NCBI RefSeq assembly: GCF_009389715.1
Contig: NC_052404.1
Coordinates: 8,392,745 to 8,456,744 of the forward strand
DNA: 64,000 nucleotides
Reading direction: 5' to 3'
Source of the DNA: Phoenix dactylifera
Lineage: Eukaryota > Streptophyta > Magnoliopsida > Arecales > Arecaceae
Positions 49,501 to 61,755 of this stretch are shown here, piece by piece. Position 1 is the stretch's first letter. Every line of letters starts with the position of its first letter. The notes below the pieces were generated by a model, which saw nothing but the letters and a program-made list of their open reading frames with translations, had not been told where the DNA came from and ran no database searches. The position numbers and the translations under genes were made by a program.

Positions 49501-52500
49501 TCCTTTGTGGTATGCAAACTTTCTTAGAATCCAAATTTGTTCTTTTTATTGAACATTAGTTAGTATAACAAGGAATGTAAAGTGACCTTTTCCAACAAGA
49601 TTTATGCCATTTACTTGGGCTTAGGTCTATGGACCCTCCTTTGCCAGCACTCTCCATCAGTTTCCATCAGTGCTACACGATATGAATAAAGAGGAGAATT
49701 CAAAGAGACAAGGAGAACGCAGTAAACAATTTTGTCAACCTTCTTACTTTAATGCATTGTTTACAATGAAAAGAAATGCTCCTGGCACTGTGCTCTTGAA
49801 CGAGCATGTAAGCCACATAATACAGCTCAGGACAGCTAGGCTAATGCTCCCAAACCTAGGGGTTGGTCTGTTTGTCCAGTTCATGCTGGACACTGAGTTA
49901 GACAAAAATTTTGGTCCTTGCTGGCTATCTTCTAACATTTTGAGTTATGCTAAATCGTGATTATAATTTATAGATAAGATTTATTTTTGAATTACTTGTG
50001 AATTTGAAGTGTGCTACTGTCATCATTTCATTTTGCTGGATCACAAGTGAGTTTAGTTGATTTTTTATGGAACAACATTTCCTTTTCAAACATATCTTTT
50101 ATTGGTTTCTTTTTATTTCAGATACCTAACAGACCGAAAGATTCTTGATGGAATATCTTTTGTTGTATCGGCAGGAAAAAGTGTGGCCATTGTTGGAACC
50201 AGTGGCAGTGGTAAACTATACTGATTTGTTTGTCATACTAATATAGCAGCATATTGTTTTGTCCTAAGCTATGAAATGTTTAATACATAAACTGTTTACA
50301 AACTTCCTCATCGAAACTCTTCTCCATATCGACATGTTTGGTACATTGATCCTACATATTTGTGCAGGGAAGTCAACCATACTTAGATTGATCTACAGAT
50401 TTTTTGATTCAGATTCAGGATCAGTAAGACCCATAACCTTCTGTTCCCCTGCTATATGAATATTATTTTTCCTGTTTCATGCTTGTCACTCCCATGCATA
50501 AAATAGTATTGCATCTTGTTTTCTATGATTTAGGAACTTATACTTTCTATGATATAAAATTAATTAATCTTGCAGCGAGATTCTGCTTTCTACTATCTTA
50601 TACTTCTGTTGATGAATTATTGTATAAAACAAGATAAATAACTTTCGTTATAATTAATCATCAGATAGCATGGTGCTGAATTTTAGCTTCGCTTGATGCT
50701 TCTAAGTTGTCAGCTATGCTTTCTTGCTTATGGTACTCCACCATGTAGTCTTGGGAATTACATATCAGAGAAGGCACTGAACTAAGAAATTGATATTTGC
50801 AAAGTTATCATGGCTTTCCTTAATAGTTAGTTGTTTCCCTCAACAATATCATAAAGTCGAATGGCAATTTTTTGTAATGAATTTCCAATGGAAAGTATAC
50901 TTAAAGCTGTTACTGGGATATAATTGCTATTTATGCATATTTTGTTGTTTTGTTATCAAATGAGTCCTATTTTCTAAAATTTATATCTTGCACCCTTTGA
51001 GAACCAAATGATATGAAAATTTTGTGCTTGTGTAAAATATTTCTATTGCCAATCATAAATTTTGAGTCTGCAGTCATCTTTGTCACCGAACTTTTGGTGG
51101 ATGTAGTATTAGTGTTTTACACTTATCCTCCTCTACTTTAACCTCAATTTGCTGTTCCTATCAGGTACGAATAGATGGTCAAGATGTAAGAGAGGTAACC
51201 ATGGAAAGTCTTCGTAAGTGTATTGGTGTTGTGCCACAAGACACTGTAAGTCTCCACGAGCAATTTTATTTATCTGTTTTGGTTTTTCTTTTCTTTGATG
51301 CATGTTGCAGTTGTTTTAACTTTAAATTCTTAAATTATTGTATATGTTTTACGTTATTACAAAACCTTTATTTTGATTTGTGCCATTGCAAGATAAAGAA
51401 ACTGAACTCACAGATATTTGCAGCATAATAAGTTGGTTTCTTTTTAATATTACAAATTGTGAGGGTTAACAAAGAAGTTCTATTATCATGAACCACATTG
51501 CATCATGCCCACACCTTTTTGCCTCCTAACTTCTTCATTGATAATTAGTAACTATGAACAGTAAAAGGCAAGCATGAAGGTTATGCTTCCATGCAATGTT
51601 AAGATGTCTGTTAATCATTGGTTTTGTGGCAGAAGGCTTTCGAAATACATGCTAATGAAACTATTGATCTTCCGAAATCAATCATAACTCCTCTCATGGG
51701 TTTCATGATAGTATTTGGACCAATCCTGCAATCCTTGTCAGATATACAATGGTCATCTTAATATCTCTATACAGGTTATGGTAGAAGAAACATGGATCAA
51801 TTTTCTTCACTCCTTAGTTACCTTTTGTTAGCTTTCAGAATGAGAACCTTGTTTGCCATTGTCTAACAATAGTTATATCTGCTCTGTAAAGCTGAATCCC
51901 TTAATTATGATAAAAAAACTTTTTTTTGGAAGATAGGGTTTGAGTGTTTCTTTTGTAGAAAATACAGGCATTTGAACCATCATTTTTTTTGACAAATGAT
52001 GCCTCTGATACTTGAATGAAGGAGAGCACTAATGAAAAAATGTCTAAAATAAATGCACATCTTATTTGTGCTTTATTGCTGTGTCTTTTTACAAATCACT
52101 ATCTTACTAAATGATATCTACTATATACAGTGCAATCACCCAGCATGGCTGGATGTTTGTGCGAGACTGTGTTGTGGGTGAGACCTTGTACCTCATGTCC
52201 TTTGTTCTTTTATTAAATGTTCTCCATACCAGCTCTCTAATAAATGAGTAAAAGACAAAGGAATAGACAAAATAAGACAGATTATATCAAACAAAGTTAT
52301 GTCAAATCATAAACTTCGATAAAATGCTTCTCTTGAATGAACCATTTGCACTGCACATGGCCAGTGCTTATTGTAGTAATGCTAGTTTATCTTGTGGATT
52401 CACAGAAGATTTTAAACCTTGCTTCAGGGTAACACAATTCAGTAATTCACCTTGCATGCCCAATAATATCCCTGCAGGTACTTTTCAACGATACGATATT

Positions 52501-55500
52501 CCACAATATACATTATGGCCGGTTGTCAGCAACAAAGGAGGAGGTTGGTTAGGGTGAATTAGCATTACTACAAGCAACCATTTCATCAAATAATAGTAAG
52601 ATTCTTGACAATTTTTACAATTTTTTGTATTCTTTAGGTCTTTGAAGCTGCTCGACATGCAGCTATTCATGATACAATCATGAATTTTCCAGAGAAGTAT
52701 GCAACTATTGTTGGAGAGCGAGGACTAAAGGTGAGAAATAACTGTTTTCTAAGCAACTATTGAATAGCAGATCTGTTTAGCTAAAGATGACAGTTGCACA
52801 TGTAAAGCAATAGCCAATAAGTAGTAATTTTTTTTAAGAAAATTGTCTTAAATGGTGGACAGATTGGAATCTCATTGAATGAATTCGGTTGGCTGCCCTC
52901 TGGACATCAAATTCTAGACATCTTTCTTGTCAAGAAGTTTACTCAAATTCTTCAAAGAGATTATAATGCGAGTTCAAAATAATGTTCCCCAATATCATCT
53001 GATTAACCAGTCATTGTGCTCGTATGCTTAGCATCTAGTGTCATAACTCATAAGGTTTTCTGAAATTTTGTGTCTAATTTTTTGAGAATTTAGATTTCTT
53101 AAACTGATATTTGACTTAGAGATGAACTTTCATATGTTTGTGGCTACATTTTGTCTATCAGAATCTTCTTATATTGTAACATAACTTGTATAATCTGGTT
53201 TGACAGCCCTAGACAATAAGGAGATCTTTTTCCATATTTCATTTCTGATGTAGTTCGTCTGATGAAAAGCTTGTATTTTCACAGTTAAGTGGTGGAGAAA
53301 AGCAGCGTGTGTCACTTGCTCGTGCATTTTTGAAGGCACCTTCTATTATGTGAGTGTTTGATTTGCATGCCCGCTAGTTTCAGCTATAGCTTTATGCTGC
53401 TTTCTCGCATCAACAAATTTTAATGTTATCAATCTTTAAATGCACTTGGACATTCAGTGTGTAAGATCACTTAATTTTCTAATTGCGAGATTTTTGCGGA
53501 AAATATTGGTTATATGTTGTTGTTGTTCTTTCATATGATTTAGATTATGGATCCCCTTGTTATGGCTAAAAGTGAAGAGCTGTTAAAATTTAATTATATA
53601 TATATATTGACTGAGCATGGTCGAGTCCCCTTGAAATAATTAAGTTTTCTAACTTCGTCGAGACGTCTATTTCCACTTTCTTTATGGCTTCAGGAGTATA
53701 AATGTTCATTATACAAATCTTGCATTCACACTCTTTAGTGATTTTTTCTTTAAAAAAATTGAAGTATAGGGAGATGCCGGGAGGGGGGGGGGGGTTGCTT
53801 TATAAGCGAATGAGCTTAAATGATATAACCAGTAAGACATGTTTCTGTAAATTTGAAGTGGCCTTCTAGGTTTCATGGTAGGTCCCTTTCTTGCCAAAGA
53901 ATTCAACCAACTTTGACATGCATCATTTTTTTGAGTCAATCATCAATTGTATCTTGATCATAAAATGAACGCATATAGACTAGGTAAAAGATGGTGATTA
54001 GAATTATGGTTAGGCTTCCAATTCAGGATTTTCTTTGTGGCTGTTTTTTTCCGTCTCATCTGACTTGTCTAATCTGTTTTCAAAAGGGTACTTTCCACAG
54101 GAAGTTTCTTTCTGCTTTGAAGTTTTTTGATAGCTTAAATTGGTTTGCTCATCTAGTTTCTTCTGGATCTCTTGATAAGCCCAAGTTTTAGCTTTTCTGC
54201 AATCATGTGTTTGAAAAGCATGGCACCGTGTGATCTCAGGATGTATGGAGCTTTGAATTACCTGAGAATCTTTTTTCCCTTTTAGAATTTTTGAATGTTG
54301 ATGGTGTTCCAGCATGCTCTGATATATCTGTTGAAGTGGGCAATATGAATTTATCCAAGTTCGGACTCCCCATATGCTGTAGAATTTTGCGGACTTCAGA
54401 ATCTATTTGAAAAATAGATGTCTTTTACATTATGCTGGAAGTGTTCTCAAGTCCAATGTTCATGAGACCTAGGAAACCTCTCTGTTGAGTTCAAAATTCT
54501 GATGGCAGTTTTTACATGAGAAAAAAATATTTTCCATGACAAGCTTGTGAACTGAGCTGTTTTGAGGTTTCAGGCTTTGTGATGAAGCTACTAGTGCACT
54601 TGATAGCACAACTGAAGCAGAAATCTTGAATGCATTGAAGACATTAGCGAACAATCGGACTTCGATTTTCATAGCTCATCGGCTAACTACTGCAATGCAG
54701 TGTGATGAGGTAGCAATACTTTCTATAGATCAGGAATGTGCTTTGCTGTTTTTTGTCAATTTTCTTTTGCTAATAGGACTTTCTGTACTGCTGTTTTCTT
54801 ATATATGGAACCTGAACTGATATCCAACCACTACCAAGAGAGAGTATTTCCATTTGATAGCTCTGTTTCTAGAGACTTGCCCGACATTCAGTAGTTTGAT
54901 TTTGGTTTGATATTGTCATGTTAAAAGTTTGGTCTGAATAACAAAGTTGTTTATTAAAAGGTTGCATGCTTTTCTGGTATAAGTAAAACTGAAATTTCAG
55001 TGTAAGACTTTTAAATGCATGCATTTTTAAGCAGTGCCATAAAATGGAATGGAATGGGAAAACAGCAGCGTCAAAATCATGCTCTTTTTTGTAGGCACAC
55101 TTTCATTGGTTGTATATCTCTTAACATGATCTAGAGAGAGACACAAGGAAAATACAGCTATTAAAAGGGAAGAGTATTTAAGAATTCATGAAAAAATTTT
55201 ATGACAAAGAGAAGCTTCTTCTACCTTTTTTTCTCCTTTTATATAATATGCGTGCTAGACATGCTCCATGCATATTGTCAGAGATTTACTCTCTCTTCTG
55301 TAAACTGAATTCACTTCATGTTATTTACAGAATCTGGAATGTAAAATCTGTTTAATGGTCTGTTTAGATGTTAAGATTTTTTTTTTTTGACCGGCCTTAT
55401 TTCATCTCTTGATGATCTGTTTAACAGGATCAAGAAAGCAATACTTTGTACATGGCAGAGTCAATAATTTAGCTTCTGGTGATTCACTTTTGTTTGGAAT

Positions 55501-55647
55501 TTTCAGATTATTGTTTTAGAGAATGGAAAAGTAGCGGAACAGGGTGCGCATGAAGTTCTCTTGACAAGGGCAGGAAGATACGCACAGTTATGGGCCCAAC
55601 AGAACAACAATGATGCTGTGGATGCTGCTGTCAAAGTCGAAGCTTGA
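36708..55647 (+). CDS. ABCB25: mitochondrial half-ABC transporter ATM3/ABCB25, complete, 20 exons
   Basis: An inner-mitochondrial-membrane exporter needed for cytosolic Fe-S cluster assembly and molybdenum cofactor synthesis (exports a glutathione-bound persulfide or precursor). Exons: 36708-37049, 37633-37872, 39754-39940, 40082-40143, 43066-43109, 44165-44267, 44508-44615, 44842-44925, 45025-45085, 47449-47594, 48249-48365, 49181-49266, 50122-50210, 50368-50423, 51165-51245, 52478-52543, 52638-52730, 53285-53349, 54574-54709, 55507-55647. Total 2307 nt, 768 aa. The Arg-rich, acid-poor N-terminus is a mitochondrial transit peptide, with an RALFSTS motif in exon 2. The TM domain lies in exons 2-11. 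In the nucleotide-binding domain, Walker A GTSGSGKS is at 552-559, the Q-loop VPQD ends at 601, the signature LSGGEKQR is at 656-663, Walker B IMLCDE ends at 681 and the H-loop His is 712. The start is the first in-frame ATG. All catalytic motifs are intact. Confidence 0.96.
37465..37509. repeat. poly-T / poly-G homopolymer junction
   Basis: About 23 T followed directly by about 22 G in ATM3 intron 1. The G run could form a quadruplex. Long homopolymers are also prone to sequencing or assembly error. Confidence 0.9.
41386..41747 (+). mobile_element. GC-rich TIR element with 8-bp duplication, ATM3 intron 4
   Basis: Terminal inverted repeats CATGGTACGCCGAATCGG (41386) and the complement of CATGGTATGTTGAACCGG (ending 41747) match at 14 of 18 positions. 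The flanking direct repeat GTCTTCGT is at 41378-41385 and 41748-41755. An 8-bp duplication fits hAT-type insertion. The 362-bp interior is rich in CCGGT/GGTAC words, non-coding and far more GC-rich than the intron around it. A related copy is at 46196. Confidence 0.75.
42066..42417 (+). mobile_element. tRNA-derived SINE, copy 2, ATM3 intron 4
   Basis: Flanked by a perfect 17-bp target-site duplication, AATCAGATGGAGAAGTT (42049-42065 and 42418-42434). It has an A-box-like TAGCCTGGTGG near 42080, a B-box GGGTTCGAAAC near 42121, and an A-rich tail (42400-42419). It is about 352 bp and inserted in the same orientation as ATM3. Its body is homologous to the element at 18572-18898. The perfect duplication suggests a fairly recent insertion. 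Confidence 0.9.
46196..46550 (-). mobile_element. GC-rich TIR element, related inverted copy, ATM3 intron 9
   Basis: Begins CATGGTATGCTGAATTGG and then aligns, block by block, with the reverse complement of the element at 41386: GGCCGGTTCGGTA, GTGGAAAATGG..CGGAACCG, GGTACAAAGG.GTATCGGTG and GAACTGGTC. It is therefore in opposite orientation. After about 46340 it turns into GC-rich CGCG/GGGGAAGCG repeats. The distal inverted repeat is not evident, so the copy is probably truncated and the end coordinate is approximate. Confidence 0.6.
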
Positions 55648-57545
55648 AACTCGCGTTGGATTGCCAAACATACAAGCGAAATTCTACTTGGGGATGGTGA
55701 AGATACAATTTTTTTATGTTTATACAACATAACGAATTATATGGGTAAGTATTTGTTCGGTGTTGTAACATAAGCCAATGTGCTGCATTGCAACATTATA
55801 TTCAGACCGTTGTAATTGATGCTGTCTGAATGCAGCTAATAGCTATTTGCTTTTGCAAATTGATGGACCATGAATGATGTATTGTTAGTTTTTCTTCATT
55901 TATTGCAATATTTTTATCAAGTATGTTCACCTCATACATCGCAGTTGCAACTAACATTCCTGTGATCGATGAAATTCGCCGCTATTTGCTTGGGTCTATC
56001 TGCAATAATTAGCAGCCATCGACTTCTCTTAAACCGAGATTTGAGGTCAGATTATCTTTTTGCAGGTAGCCCGGCCATACCCTGGTGCTTTGATACCAGG
56101 GTTTCATTTCAGCAAACGACCCAAGCTATGTTCTCGTGGCTGCTCAACGTACATGCCACGAGCGATGAACATTCTGAAACCATTTGCATGCGTCTCCCTA
56201 AAGGGCATGATGCTAACAAGAGGGTTATGGCAACTTAATAGAGCTTTTGACTATAATGCTAACCTTTTGTAGAGATTTCTTCTCAAAGAGCGAATTGATC
56301 CTGTAAGATTCTCAAAATTTTTTTTCAATTTATTCGAGAAGTAGATGATTATTCAACTGCTTCTCACTTGGCACACATGAGCTTGGACTTGCTTGACGCT
56401 GTCGACGACTCTGATGCTCAAGACAAATCTTGTGCGCTCTTCAAAATAGATGTTTTAAGAGAATATAGAGTATCAAGATTCTAAAAAGGTGATTATCTTG
56501 AAAGAAACTGCATTATTGAAGCACCACATTAAGAGGCTTTGATTTTTGTATAAAAAAAAAAGACTTTAATTCCAGGACTAAGGAAGCGTTCATATTTCCA
56601 GGAATTTGATATTACATATTTGGATCACTCATCTCCAGCATTTACTCTAAACTTCCAGACCACCATGCTAGCAGCGTTTCGGTAACACTGCCAATTTTGA
56701 ACTTCCATAACTGCCCAAAAAAACTAAAAAGAAATCTTTATAAGCAATCTAAAAGCCTATATAGGCTGTGAGTTTCATTTCTTACAACATTTGGGCCTAT
56801 CAGTGATGGTGTATTGATCAAAAAACAAACGAACAAACAGATATACCACATAAACCAACCTTCTTGTCGCCTGCTAGTTGTAGTCCCAGATTTTGCATTG
56901 TTATGAGCGGGCCGTAGAGATTTCTTCAGAGACGATATTCAAACATGGATCTCACACAAAATAGTTACAGTTGATGTATTAACTTTAGTGCTGGTCTTGC
57001 TTTCTCAAGGACTAGAAAATCAGGTACAGGCTGCAAGCAGGAGACCAGAAAAAATACCCCCCTCATCGGTGTACCCTTTCTGTCACTTTCATGTTCCTCC
57101 GATTTCTTGTCATCCTGATACCTCAGGAACCAGAACATTAATATATGGACATGGTCAAACAGTTAGATATGAGCAAATGGACCAAGGCAAGATAACTCAA
57201 ATGGTGATAAAAAGACTACATGTGCAAAATAAAGGTATTTGCAAACGTCTTGATTACTTGCTGCTTGCATCAAAAAAAAAAAAAAAAAAAAAAGTGGCGA
57301 TGGTAAGAATGAAAGAGATACCACCAGCAGTCTGGAAGGATGTCCATGTATATCGGGTTCAAAATTACGGTTGGCTACAAAAATCAAAAGACCATAACCT
57401 TTGGCAATGAGTTCATGCAACAATCTATTAGCATCCAAAGTCTAAAAACAATTTCCACCCATATGAACTCATAATATTACTTTCTAATACATAATGTACA
57501 TTCCTATAAACTAACTGATATAGATACAAGAAATGGATTATACAT
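55648..57545. other. convergent 3' flanks of ATM3 and MUSTANG genes
   Basis: 55648 to about 55930 is the likely ATM3 3' UTR. 56900-57545 is the likely 3' UTR of the minus-strand MUSTANG gene and includes a run of about 21 A at 57271-57292. Between them, overlapping frames at 55969-56272 and 56988-57410 have no recognisable domain. No gene is supported here. Confidence 0.5.
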
Positions 57546-59753
57546 CTAAGCAGGTGCCTTGCAAGTTTGCTTATTATGCCCAAATTCTTTGCACCGACTG
57601 CAGCGTACTGCTCTTTTAATTGCAATCCTTGGGTCAGCTGGCTTTTCTTTTGGCCGGCCAGCTAGTCGACGGGTGCGAGGACATGCAAATGTACAATGAG
57701 AAGGATCAGTACACGAAGGCCTACCAACATCAGGTATTGGATTGATGGACAATGAATATGTTAGACAGTAGCATTCAGTTGTGAAATATTTGGAGCAGTA
57801 GTCATACATGCATCTATCAATGTGTTGAAATACTGCAAGAGCATGCATGCATGGCAAACCAGTAACTTGCCACCTCCTGCAAGTGCATTCCCAATTTTCA
57901 ATATTCACAACATTGATTGAATCATCATGTACCTCAAACACGTTCCCCATTGAGCATATGACTTTAAGGTTCCGTGCCTTGATCATCTCATCTTGTACCT
58001 TTTGATTTATGGATGGTGTGAGTTGCTCAGCCCAAGTGTTAGAAGTCTGCCTACGAGTATACACCATCTCCATCAACTTACACCTGATCATATCGACCAT
58101 CTGGACTAACGATAGCTCATTTCTTTCTGATACCCAGCCATTAAATGTTTCCACAGTTCTGGAGGAGTAACAGCCATATCTCAAACCCTTGAAAAAGGCA
58201 TCTGACCAGCGTTCAGGTTTTGTATCCAGAACCCACTCAGCAAGTTCTTTAGATTCAGCCTTGATGCCTTCAATGCATTCATTAAACTCATCAGCTTTGC
58301 AAGCATATACAGCTCGGTTGAGATGATCAACCATTGCATCTTTTATTTCCTGTGTCCATGAATCCTCCAACTGTGTCTTAAAATTCGCAATGAGGTGATG
58401 CACAGAATAACCATGATTACTATCCTCAAACACTCGAGGGATTTCCTCCAAACCATCCTGTCCATTTGATATGAATGTCAAGTTATGTGGCATTGTCAAA
58501 GCAGACTTCAGCTGCTCCAAAAACCAATGCCAATTTTCACTAGACTCCATCTCCACTGCAGAAAAGGCAACTGGGAAAATATCATTCTCTCCGTCAACTG
58601 TGGTTGCAGCCAACAACTTCCACTGCTTGTTTGCTTTTAGAGATATTACATCCAGAAAAATTAAGGGGCGACAACCATGCTCAAAACCACTAAGAGAGGC
58701 ATGGAAGGCAACAAAAAGACGAAATTTTGAATCATCTGATGTCTGTAATGTAGCCACACTCCCTGGATTGGTTTCGATAATCCTATTGCAAAACCAAGGC
58801 AACTGATTACAAGCCTCTTCATGCGAATTGTAAAGCTCTTTCCTGGCAAGAAATTTCCCACGCCATGCCTGTGCATAGTTCAAGCTAAGTCCATATTCAC
58901 GTTGGAGATCATCTGCAACATCCCTTGGCTTATAATTCGGAGTATAACGCAACTTGTCCTTTATGATACTAGCAACCCATCGTTGAGATGCTAGACGATA
59001 ACATTTTTTACTCATTTCCTTTCCACATGTATGAGTGCCATTCATTTTCTTAATCATAAGTTCTTGCTTACCTGACAACCTAGATGCATGTACCCGCCAT
59101 GGGCAATCCTCAGCAGTACATTCAGCGGTTACATGACACCTGTCGTTTTTTATGAATCTATACATAAAACTGTTTACAATAGCATACTTGTGCAGTGCAT
59201 CCCGGAAAGCCCTTGAACTATCAAACTTTTGCCCCACACCAGTGATCATCCCATCCCAATTGGCGTACAATTTTCGTCGCTTGGCATCTTCATAAGTAGC
59301 TACTGTGGCAGTCATAGTATCAGTAGGGGTACCTGAGTCAGCTACAACGCTCCTAGTTGTCCTAAAAAAAGTGCTTAATGTAATTTTGGAACATCATTTG
59401 GTAATGTAAACCAGAGAAGTTCTAAACAAATACCTGTTCTCAACCTTCTTCAAGACATAAACAACTGTCATCTCTGAATCTGCATGGAAATCGACCATGC
59501 GCTTTAGGTCTTTGTCATTAGATACTGTGATGAGAGTTTGCTTGTTGTTTGGAAGGCAGTATTTGATCGAAAAGGAATTTGCATTGTAGTTAAACATAAC
59601 AGATATCTCAGACTTTAGATCCTGCAGGGTGACTTCATGATCAATATCAATTGCATGTGCTTCTCCACCAGAATAAGACATGGATCCATCACTATTTGTT
59701 ACAAAGTCTCCACCTGACTGGCAAATGGCCAAAATTTTTCCCCTTGCCATCAT
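57546..59753 (-). CDS. MUG: MUSTANG-type domesticated MULE transposase with PB1 domain
   Basis: A transposase-derived protein of the MUSTANG family (PB1-bearing B subfamily, MUG5-8 type), likely a nuclear DNA-binding regulator. Exons on minus: 59434-59753 and 57546-59361, separated by a 72-nt intron. Total 2136 nt, 711 aa. Order: PB1 domain at about 4-105, MuDR N-terminal region about 140-205 with a Cys/His pattern, MULE catalytic core from about 335, SWIM finger C599, C601, C611, H613, and CCHC knuckle C694, C697, H702, C707. The first catalytic Asp is present (FLD, D344), but the position of the second is Asn (FISNGQ, N406). The frame is long and intact and no TIRs were seen around it, which fits domestication. 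ATG 59753 is immediately followed by a second ATG that could also serve. Arabidopsis MUG genes affect growth and flowering. Confidence 0.92.
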
Positions 59754-60460
59754 AAGGCACAACCCCCTATAGTTGAGTAAGGAATAAAAGATTAATGACG
59801 AACACACAGCATAGAAGTGCAAGCAAACCTTATGATCAACCTTATGTTATTAATTAAATACATCAAATGTATAAAAATAAACATTTATCAACTAAAAAAA
59901 TAAAGAAGAGGTAATTGCTGGTGCATTTAATTTCAATAAATTTCCAGTGTTACTACATTTGTTCAAGCAGAAAAGCACTTGCAAGTATTGAAGAAGATAA
60001 AAAAAAGAACAGAGGGGAGAGGGGGAAAAAAACCTGGGATCTCTTCCTCTGAATCAGCGTTTGCTTCTTAATATCCGGCCGCCGAGTTTAGTCGCCGAGC
60101 CCTCTCAAGAGCTACGACTGCATCTGATTCTGATCGACCCAGGCAACGATTTCAAATCAAATCATGATATAAAGCTTCGAATCAAAAGTAAAACCAAATC
60201 CACAGAGACTGACAAAGAAATTCACTCGCCTTGGAACTTGGGAGGCCAAGATATTGAATCGGAGCGTAAGTTTCCTCCCAGAAATCGATCAAAATAACAT
60301 AACCAGAAAACAAGGAATCAGCTTCGGAATAGGTACCTAGAAATTTTCCGCGGTTTGAAAGCATGGAGAGATCGACGAGGGCTTGCCGTCGATATTTGGG
60401 TATGGATGAGAAGGGGAAAATCTCCTCCGGCCGGGCCCGAGTTCATCGGTAGGTCTCCCA
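59754..60460 (-). other. probable 5' leader and introns of the MUSTANG gene
   Basis: A possible acceptor (CTATAG, ending at 59767 on minus) lies just before the start codon, and a donor-like CAG|GTTTTT is near 60033. The part between 60034 and 60420 is less AT-rich and contains several short uORFs. Exact leader structure cannot be fixed from sequence alone. Confidence 0.4.
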
Positions 60461-60486
60461 GGCCCGGTCCGTGATTGGTTTACTCT

Positions 60487-60495
60487 CATATATAT
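60487..60495 (-). promoter_or_regulatory. candidate TATA box of the MUSTANG gene
   Basis: The minus-strand sequence ATATATATG lies upstream of a pyrimidine- and GC-richer leader. The position is plausible for a start near 60455. The region is AT-rich, so chance is possible. Confidence 0.35.
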
Positions 60496-60499
60496 TCTC

Positions 60500-61657
60500 T
60501 AAAAAATATAAAAAAAAAAATAGTTGGAAACACGAAACCGTATTCCCCCGATGACTGAAAAATTCTCAAATTGGTCTTGAATGAATTTGAGATTTTTTCA
60601 GTCAATAATTCATAACCCCACAAGACTGAAAAATTGTTTTAATCAAAACTAACAAAAAGAAAAAAAAAAAAAAGAAAGGTTAGAGACTCCAAATCTTGCT
60701 CACCCACACATACACACTTGTACATAAAAAAAATAATACAAAGTTCGATTAATATTCTTTTTAAATAATAATGGAGTAAACTAGATGTTGTTTTTTTGCT
60801 CTTTTTTTAAAAAAATTAGAGACAACCTTGCTTTGATATTGGGAAATTTCAGTTGCACGAACTATTTGACAAATTGATGAGAGCTCTAATTAACAATACA
60901 TATACATAGTGCCTAAAATAACTAGCATTTGCTTTAGATAAGTTAAGGACTTTAGTGGTGTTTATATGCTCATGGATTTATCAACCTACTATCTTAATTT
61001 TTTGAGTAGGATTTTAACATGGTATTAGAACCCACGATCTTTCTTATCTACTAATATCTCTAAACCTTAAACCAAAAATAAATATTTAGTTCATCATTTA
61101 TAATATAATATCTAAATTTATTCATGTAGATATATATTCTCATATAATATCTTTATATTCTTTATTTTTATTATTTTCTGTTTATTCCTTTTATATTGAA
61201 ATTTTTTTCTAGAGTTCAAATTTTTATGTTTGCCCAAATTATTTTCAAACTTGTGATGACGATTAGAACTCAGTCGAAGAAGTATGCTTATTAAAATACA
61301 AAATATTTATATATAATTTGCCAGCTTTTGGCTTTGAGATAGGCCATGTCTGTAACCTGCCATGGATTCCAAGAACCATGAACAGCCGTATAACAAAATC
61401 GCTGAAGGTTATGTTTGGAGATTTCTTGAAATAATAGGAATCTTTGTTCTTCGAGTCATCGTGTCATAGTAAATCATGCTATAAGTATAGGCTTTAGTAT
61501 GGCTTATTACTTAAACAGGATGAAAATGAAACTTTTAAATTTATGGTGGAGAATGATTAGGCAACAGTGCTTACATCACAAAATGATTCATTATAGCAAG
61601 TTATAATGGTTTTATATTAAAAAAAATGCTGTACAAGAAACTGTTCTTCCATTACCA

Positions 61658-61755
<98 letters not shown>

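Noticed and set aside
49670-49960. 96-codon frame inside ATM3 intron 12
   Set aside because: No recognisable protein motif and bypassed by the in-frame exon 12 to exon 13 junction.
55969-56272. 89-codon and 70-codon frames after the ATM3 stop
   Set aside because: No recognisable domain, no splice signals linking them to a neighbour; treated as 3' flank.
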